Shown piece after piece: positions 57,840 to 64,000 of a DNA stretch of 64,000 nucleotides. Numbering within the stretch: position 1 is the first letter of the stretch; each line of letters opens with the position of its first letter. Source of the stretch: Sipunculus nudus (lineage: Eukaryota > Annelida > Sipuncula > Golfingiida > Sipunculidae). The stretch spans positions 108,585,142 to 108,649,141 of the forward strand of contig CM049306.1 in the NCBI GenBank assembly GCA_026874595.1, in the 5' to 3' direction. Both the position numbers and the translations under genes were made by a program. The notes below the pieces were generated by a model that saw only the letters and a program-made list of their open reading frames with translations, was not told the DNA's origin and did not search any database.

Positions 57840-58895
57840 TGCTATTTTGGAACCCAGGGTATGCGTCCGAAGACCGCGCGTACCACCAAGAATTACTGGT
57901 ATATTTCAAGGCCGAGCCAGAGAGTGCTCTCCCCAAATTTAACGGTTGAGCCGTGACATCTTTCATTTTATTTGTCACGGTTTCTTTTACCATTTATTCA
58001 TGATTTAGTTCCAGTTTTAAGATTTTTGATTTATTCCCAAGTAATTAAATCATAAAGTTAATCCACATTTGATTACTTTCTTACTCATGAGGTCAGGATA
58101 TATTAGTGAATAGCTGTGTAATTAAATCAAATATTTATATATTTCATAGACCGAATATATTATAAGTACTAGTAATAAATATAGTAGAACAATATAAAAT
58201 TAAAAAATAAATATACTGTAAAGGCACAATATTTCGTATATAGAATTAAAATAAAATTTTCTCTTAAATTATAAATGCATTATTTAAGATCTGAATTTTC
58301 ATGTTATCAATCAACTGCGAACCCAATATAAACTTCTGTCAAGTCAGTTTCGGATTTCTAAGTCTGGATCCCTCACTGTTATATAAATTTAAACATTTCG
58401 GATGAAATTAAACATGCGCATGCATGTTAGCAGGAAAATAATTAATTTGGCAAAATTGAACTTGCATTTCATGAAAGATTTTCATCAGATTTGTAATCAG
58501 TATATAAGTTGATTTCTGACATTCTCGAAATTCAGAAAACAAAAATTTATATAGATCTATCTAGACTGGTTCGTTATATATTAACACGGGTACCAGTCTA
58601 ATATTTTGGACATTCTTGTGTTCCCCCAAAAGTGATGACGTATAGATCATCTGCAGCGCCGGAGAGCCTAGACGGTCTGTGAAGGAACTGTCAAACTGTT
58701 TTGTTTCGAGGAAAAATTTCTGGCGTGGACTTGGTGGTTATTTCAAGAGACTTCGGCTTGAACCTTCGGGTCCTCAACCAACTCAGATTGTAACGTGAAT
58801 CATTTGGAATTCACTGGAGGTGTAAGTGAAACATGACGTTCCTCGAAATCCACAGGCTGACACAGTCACAAACTGACTGAGTTTTGTTGGTGTAA
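57840..58895. other. Intergenic, no gene recognised
   Basis: AT-rich with no domain-bearing frame. An imperfect pair GACTGGTTCGTTATATA..GGGTACCAGTCTAATA at 58564-58604 resembles the termini of the element at 24490. Confidence 0.4.
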
Positions 58896-58900
58896 AACTG

Positions 58901-60284
58901 TAGGTGCATTATACCGGGTTAAACTTCAGAGGCTAAAAAAAAAGTGAACCCACATTTTTATGCAGGAAAATGTGGGTTCAATGCGTAATAGAAACTCAAC
59001 TAGTGAACCCACATTTTTATTTTTTAACGAAATCCCACGTACATTTCTCCCTGTGGACCAACATTTAATAATTATTTATTTTGTGCAAAGTGTACCGACT
59101 TTTTCAGTTATGGTGTTTTTTTCAGTGAGCGCATATAACGTAAAAAAAAACAGTCAATAGAAGTAATGCATATTTTAACTGCATATTTCTAACTTATAAA
59201 ATACTACTATATATTACTTATATTAGAATATAATACTTAGATTAAGCCTATTAGACATTTAACCCACGTTTTTAAAAAAGAAAATGTGGGATTTACTTCA
59301 TGTTTTAGCTGATCTATGTATGTTTATGTTGAACCCCCATTTGTTGGGTTTTTTTCCAACATGGTGTTAGCACACATATCACATCAATGAAAATAAGGGC
59401 ACTCGGTAAAACCCGGAATTTCCTAGGATATTCCGAGATCCCTCGGAATAAAAGTTTGAGCCATTTCCCTCAGCAGAGGATCCTTGACAGTAAGATAAAA
59501 GGGTTCCAGTCTAATCTTCGACTTATTAAGGTACAGTGTACAATTTTTTTAACATCTTTTCAAACAGCCCTGCACGACTGCCATGTTTACTAATATTTTG
59601 GAAGCGCCTGTAGAATTCTCGCAGAATCCAGACCCACAGCGACTGGGCCCACTCAAAACCACATAAAAAAACTGCAACTTTCTCCATTCCTGTTGACAAA
59701 TTAATTATTACCTGTTGGATTACATCATTTATTAGTTTAATTCTTCTATAGCACATTATTTACATTATGATTTCATATATTAGGTCTATAGATAATAAAT
59801 TAATAGTAATAAAATGTACAAGTATATATATAATTCATATATTGACACCAGGTATAAATTTTTTTTTAATTTTCATAATACTTTACATTGGTCTTTTAAA
59901 TTCAATATTTCATTATGGTGTCATTAAAGTCGAAGATTAGAACGGAACCCTAAAGAAATAGGAAGATAATTATTCATTTTATATGTATGGGAACTTTTTT
60001 CCTACTGTCAGGGATCCTCTGCTGAGGGAAACGGCTCAAACTTTTATTCCGAGGAATCTCGGAAATTCCGAGGAAATTCCGGGTTGTACCGAGTGCCGAA
60101 AATAAGTCAAGAAATGATGCTTATTTTCCCTATACAACCTATACAAATTATAAGGTTGATATATTATTCATACTAGGGTATAGAAGTAGCCTATTAGTAT
60201 TAGGCATTGCACCCACAATTTTTAAAACGAAAATGTGGGTTCATTCACTGTTTTCCTGAAGTTAAGCCCTGTATAATGCACCTA
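58901..60284. mobile_element. Outer TIR element with AACCCACATTTT repeats
   Basis: Inverted termini TAGGTGCATTATACCGGGTT (58901) and the complement at 60260-60284 (CTGAAGTTAAGCCC...GTATAATGCACCTA). The following AACTTCAG and TGAACCCACATTTT are also shared in inverted order. The flanking TA at each end may be a 2-bp target duplication (Tc1/mariner-like), but this is inferred. The motif AACCCACATTTT or its complement recurs near 58948, 58969, 59004, 59261, 59283 and 60230. A second foldback element is nested inside. Confidence 0.75.
59388..60107. mobile_element. Nested foldback element (arms ~140 bp)
   Basis: The left arm, 59388-59530, contains GGGCACTCGGTAAAACCCGG, CCTCGGAATAAAAGTTTGAG, CCCTCAGCAGAGGATCC and CTAATCTTCGACTTA. 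The right arm, about 59926-60107, is its inverse (AAGTCGAAGATTAG, GGATCCTCTGCTGAGGG, CTCAAACTTTTATTCCGAGG, CCGAGTGCC). The arms are highly similar, so the element is younger than or as young as its host element at 58901-60284. The loop carries no recognised gene. Confidence 0.85.
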
Positions 60285-60289
60285 TACGG

Positions 60290-61250
60290 TCTTGTCCTGT
60301 ACAATGACTCGGACTGGCCTCCTTCGTCTCAGTCATGGGCTTTACATAAGGCAAATTATGTGCAGTGCAACCCTCACCAGGATCACATATAATGACAGAG
60401 AGAATATTTGATATATGTACCATTTAGACTATATAACTTGGGCATCCTTCCTACGACCGGGGGGGGGGGGTTGCAGTAAGAAAGGGGTCCACTTCGTGCA
60501 ACAGGGGAATAGCTTTATAGTTAATTAACAACAGGTCATCAGTTAATCTCTACACATTGAACATGGGGATTTGGAACAAACAGAGTGATTAAAGGCCCCA
60601 TGTGAAGCACTTTATAATTCTTGTATGAACTGTCGCATGAACGTAACAAAATTTAGGGAATATAGTTTTTAAGCAATTTCTTGATTCTGCCCAATTTATA
60701 TGCAATTCACATTTAAACAACCCCAGTTGCTCGAACAAACATTTGCAACTATTGTTGTGGTTGTCTTTTATATTCTCACATGGTATGGGTCAGCATAGCA
60801 GCGTAAAGCTTGGCCATTATGGCCGTCTCAATGTTTGTGATAGCATTACATAACGCCAGTTAAAAATGCAACCCTCAAGGTGGGCCCTGTTGTACGAAGC
60901 AGATTAAATACATTACACCAGAAGTCAGACCCCCATCACACAAACCACTCCGATATGAATTATTGTAGAGAAATCCATAACTGTGATACCATCACAGTTG
61001 TGGGAATGACCTGTACAATTAGGCCGTGTAATGGTTAAATGGAAGAAGGCACCAAAAATAATCTAAAAGTGCTAAATATACACCTCAAAATACACCCTTT
61101 CGTATCTTTGGTAGTAAATGGGCCTTTCTAGCAACATTACCACATACTTACTTTACATTCTTACACTTATTTATTAATGACATTATCCCTAATAGGCTTA
61201 AAGATCCTTGTAAGCCCGCTGTTATTTAAACATGGAAAACTTTGTTTGCT
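60290..61250. other. Intergenic, no gene recognised
   Basis: Contains a poly-G run at 60461-60470 and no convincing exon. Confidence 0.45.
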
Positions 61251-61256
61251 TGCTGA

Positions 61257-61951
61257 CAGGGTTGGGGTCAAATATGTATTTGTATTTAAATACAGTCAAA
61301 GTGTGTATTTGTATTTGTGATGTGCAAAATGATAATATTTGTACTGGTATTTGATCTCAATATTTTATGTATTTAATCAAATACTGTACAAATACATTTG
61401 TAAAAATAAATATTCATATTTGCCATAATTTGAAAAATGAAAATTTAACCTCTTCCTTACTGTTGAACAACCCAAAAGGCTGCATCAGGTCAAGTGTTTC
61501 ACTTCTTCCAGATGTTTGCAATCACAAATGTGCCTGGATAATTAACTGCTTAGTCACTGTGCTCATGGTCCATAACTGCTCATGGCCTCTGCCTCACCAG
61601 GTAATTCAGTGGCAAGGGTCAGAACTGGCAAAGTGTTCCGTCGGGAGCGCTGCTGTCTTTAAGACAACTGGTTTGAGGAACTTATGATTCTCTGTTGCAA
61701 CAGGAATGTTTTTTTAGAACTCTGATCTCTTAAAGTAACCAAGTAGTTTCGGAACAAGTAGACATTATGAATATTTATGATGCTCAAAATTAACAAATAT
61801 TCTGTATAACCTGCATTTGCGTATTGGTATTTGTATTTTATTTTCTGTATATGTTTATAACTTCACCCACCTGTATTTGTATTTGTATTTGGAGGAGAAC
61901 AGCTCTCGTATTTATATTTGTATTCACATACTGTATTTGACCCCAACCCTG
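61257..61951. mobile_element. hAT-type non-autonomous element with 8-bp duplication
   Basis: 695 bp. Termini CAGGGTTGGGGTCAAATA (61257) and TATTTGACCCCAACCCTG (ending 61951) are perfect 18-bp inverted repeats. The flanks are CTTGCTGA (61249-61256) and CTTGCTGT (61952-61959), an 8-bp target duplication with one mismatch. Both subterminal regions carry GTATTTGTATTT-type hexamer runs. A 106-codon + frame inside (61367-61687) shows no transposase feature. Confidence 0.9.
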
Positions 61952-61959
61952 CTTGCTGT

Positions 61960-63825
61960 GAGCTGACATTGATCTACTGGTACCCTGCATGGACCCCTAT
62001 TGACGCCCATTTTTTCCAGTTCCAACAGCACTAATATCAGAGCAGGGTCCCAGTCTAAATCCTGTTGCAAAGGACTGTGGGTCACATCATATAATCATGC
62101 TGACTCCTCTATTTAAACTTAAGGATTCTTGGCAAAATATTGGATATGTAGGGCAGCTGAGCATTACATTGTCACTACAACCTTTCAAAAGTTTCATAAA
62201 TCAACAAAAGACAAGGTAATATTAATTTTATTTAAGTTGACACCGCCTAAAAAGTCACTTAAATGACTCAAAAAGGGTCTCCTGTTTGGAACCTTACATG
62301 GCCTTTTTATAAGGGTCAATCTCAAGATGTTGATGTAGAGCAGCAGAACAAATAAATCGTCTTCAGACGAGACAGTACAACTTACTGCTGTGGAATGGAA
62401 CAAGACATTATGATATAAGACATTATGGCTGCTCAAGTGCTAACAACTTTATATAACTCAATATTATTCTTTATTTATGGCTGTAATACTTGCCAAGTCA
62501 AAAGTATTTATTTTTCCCTTCATGCTAGAATACAGCTGGCCTCTGATTTGTTCACTGCAGTAAACATTACCATAAGGAACTTGCAGCTTGTCAAAACACC
62601 AAGACTGGCCCCTGTTTCAAACAATGTTGCTAGTGTTTTTATTGAAGAAAGTCAAGGGGGAAACAAGGGTAGAAAGCTAGTTTAAAACATCCAGTGTCAA
62701 CATTAATCCTTGAAAGTACATGCTAACCCCCCCCCCCCCCCCTCCCCCCATACATGGTGGCAACAAGGAAGCTAGGGTCCTCCGTTCATGTGTGTAATGG
62801 GGGGGTTTCACGTAAGTTTGAAGTATACACTCAAGTAGCATGTGTCATGATATCCAATGAAACCAAATTGGAACATCTGTGTAATATGCACATTAAATAA
62901 AGTTTATTTTTTTGGTGGTTCAGGTTTTATTTATGTGCGGGTGTCTGCAGAAAAATCATCGGTTCCCTCACCCATGACCTTGAATGACTAAAAGGAAAAC
63001 CAATTTGTGACCACGACAACACTCAGTCAAACTGGGCACTGCGCATCAGGCCTGGCTCAAAGGCACTTGACACAATGTGGTTGCTGTCAGTTTTAGCATA
63101 TCCTAATTCCTGATGTTGATCCAACTATTTTTCCCTATTTTGTGTGCCTATTTACCAAAAATATGCTGTATCCGCTCAAACACCTCAAATATAACCTTTC
63201 AAACATTTCGTAGCGTTCTGCTACCACTGGTACTTGTAAAAAGAAAAAGGTATGAAAACATACATCTTGAAACGAGAGGTCACATCAAAACTTTTGTCTT
63301 GAAAGTGGATGAATATTCAAATGTTAGAAACACTAGGCCCAGTAATGCAAATGTCTGCAGAAACAGGGATGTCTGTGTCTGTTAGCATAGGGAGGTTAAC
63401 ATGGTGATTCAGTATTAATAGATAACACTGATATATAATCAGAATACCTACAAACTTGGTAATTCATTCTAGTTAGAATGTTGCTGTGCAGCCAAAATAA
63501 ATATTCCACAAGTGTCTAACATTCACACATTGTGTATTTTCTTTTTATGAAAGTTTGCGAAGATGGGTGGTAAACAATGGTTTTAATTCCATGTAAGGTT
63601 CATCTAATGAAAATTTGCAACCCCTGTCTTGGGGAGGAAAACTGACAATGTTTGTAATATGGGTCATCACATGTTATATTAAGGTTTTAATCCTGTAGTT
63701 CACTGCCACCTAGATCCTTCAAGCTATGGAGCTCGTAACCCCCCCCCCCCACTGAATAATTAAAATTTTGACACAAGACCTCCAGTATCTTGATAATTAA
63801 TGCACAGACATGGGGTCTATTACAG
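61960..63825. other. Intergenic, no gene recognised
   Basis: Two moderate + frames (62425-62685 and 63113-63385) have no recognised domain or splice context. Poly-C runs lie at 62727-62749 and 63740-63750. This could be UTR or intron of a gene outside the window, but nothing here shows it. Confidence 0.4.
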
Positions 63826-63829
63826 TTGT

Positions 63830-63971
63830 TCTATTACTATTACTATTACTATTACTTTCAATTTCTGATATTACTATTACTATTAACACATTTAATCTTC
63901 TATTACTATTACTATTACTATTACTATTACTTGGATATCTATTACTATTACTATTACTATTACTATTACTT
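63830..63971. repeat. (TATTAC)n hexanucleotide microsatellite
   Basis: Four runs of TATTAC separated by short non-repeat islands (near 63859, 63893 and 63932). The 6-bp period produces YYYYYY and LLLLLL frames that are not genes. Confidence 0.95.
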
Positions 63972-64000
63972 AAACTGATGGGAGGATTCTAGACCTTGCG

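Noticed and set aside
62425-63385. Two + frames of 86 and 90 codons
   Set aside because: No recognisable domain, no clear splice sites and no repeat support; could be exons or chance, so left uncalled.
63790-63992. Poly-Tyr and poly-Leu frames
   Set aside because: Translation of the TATTAC microsatellite.

Overview
The window looks like eukaryotic, very probably molluscan (bivalve-like) nuclear DNA. It is AT-rich, with a spliced gene using GT-AG introns, tRNA-derived SINEs, many short inverted-repeat DNA transposons, decayed LINE and Gypsy fragments, satellites, long (TA)n tracts and poly-C/G runs. The species assignment is inferred from repeat style, not from a marker gene. There are no bacterial operons, rRNA genes or CRISPR arrays.

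One convincing protein gene is present. Four exons on the + strand (12794-12818, 15427-15563, 18453-18665, 23005-23172) join in frame into a 180-residue secreted protein. It has a TATA box, a signal peptide, four mature cysteines, two N-glycosylation sequons and amphipathic helices. Its intron phases are 1-0-0. This architecture, and some weak local resemblance, suggest a four-helix (IL-6/CNTF-type) cytokine. I know of no described molluscan member, so this is the main candidate for something new. Its introns carry a MITE, a degenerate aspartyl-protease relic, a minisatellite that copies the exon 3 splice donor about eleven times, and a 1.6 kb inverted-repeat element sitting inside a (TA)n tract.

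Layout: 1-2.2 kb, nothing recognised; 2.2-4.3 kb, 33-bp satellite organised in 99-bp and 594-bp higher-order units; 5.5-7.9 kb, L1/Tx1-like LINE relic lacking its endonuclease; 8.6-9.9 kb, diverged direct duplication; 11.3 kb, SINE; 12.7-23.5 kb, the secreted-protein gene; 23.8-25.5 kb, three inverted-repeat elements, one a hAT MITE with a perfect 8-bp target duplication; 27.0-29.7 kb, second, diverged 33-bp satellite whose units carry E-box plus CRE motifs; 29.9-31.6 kb, SINE and nuclear-receptor-half-site-rich repeats; 32.5-38.3 kb, 5.8 kb purine-rich GAAGAAACACAGAAA-type satellite; 39.3-42.7 kb and 48.25-50.9 kb, two copies of an old segmental duplication; 43.9-45.7 kb, CACTG-ended transposon between them; 51.2-52.3 kb, second copy of the intronic element; 52.3-53.0 kb, reverse-strand LINE relic; 54.0-55.05 kb, Gypsy gag-protease relic; 57-62 kb, further inverted-repeat elements; 63.8 kb, TATTAC microsatellite.

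Most long open frames in this window are by-products of repeats whose period is a multiple of three or of low-complexity DNA, and they are not reported as genes.
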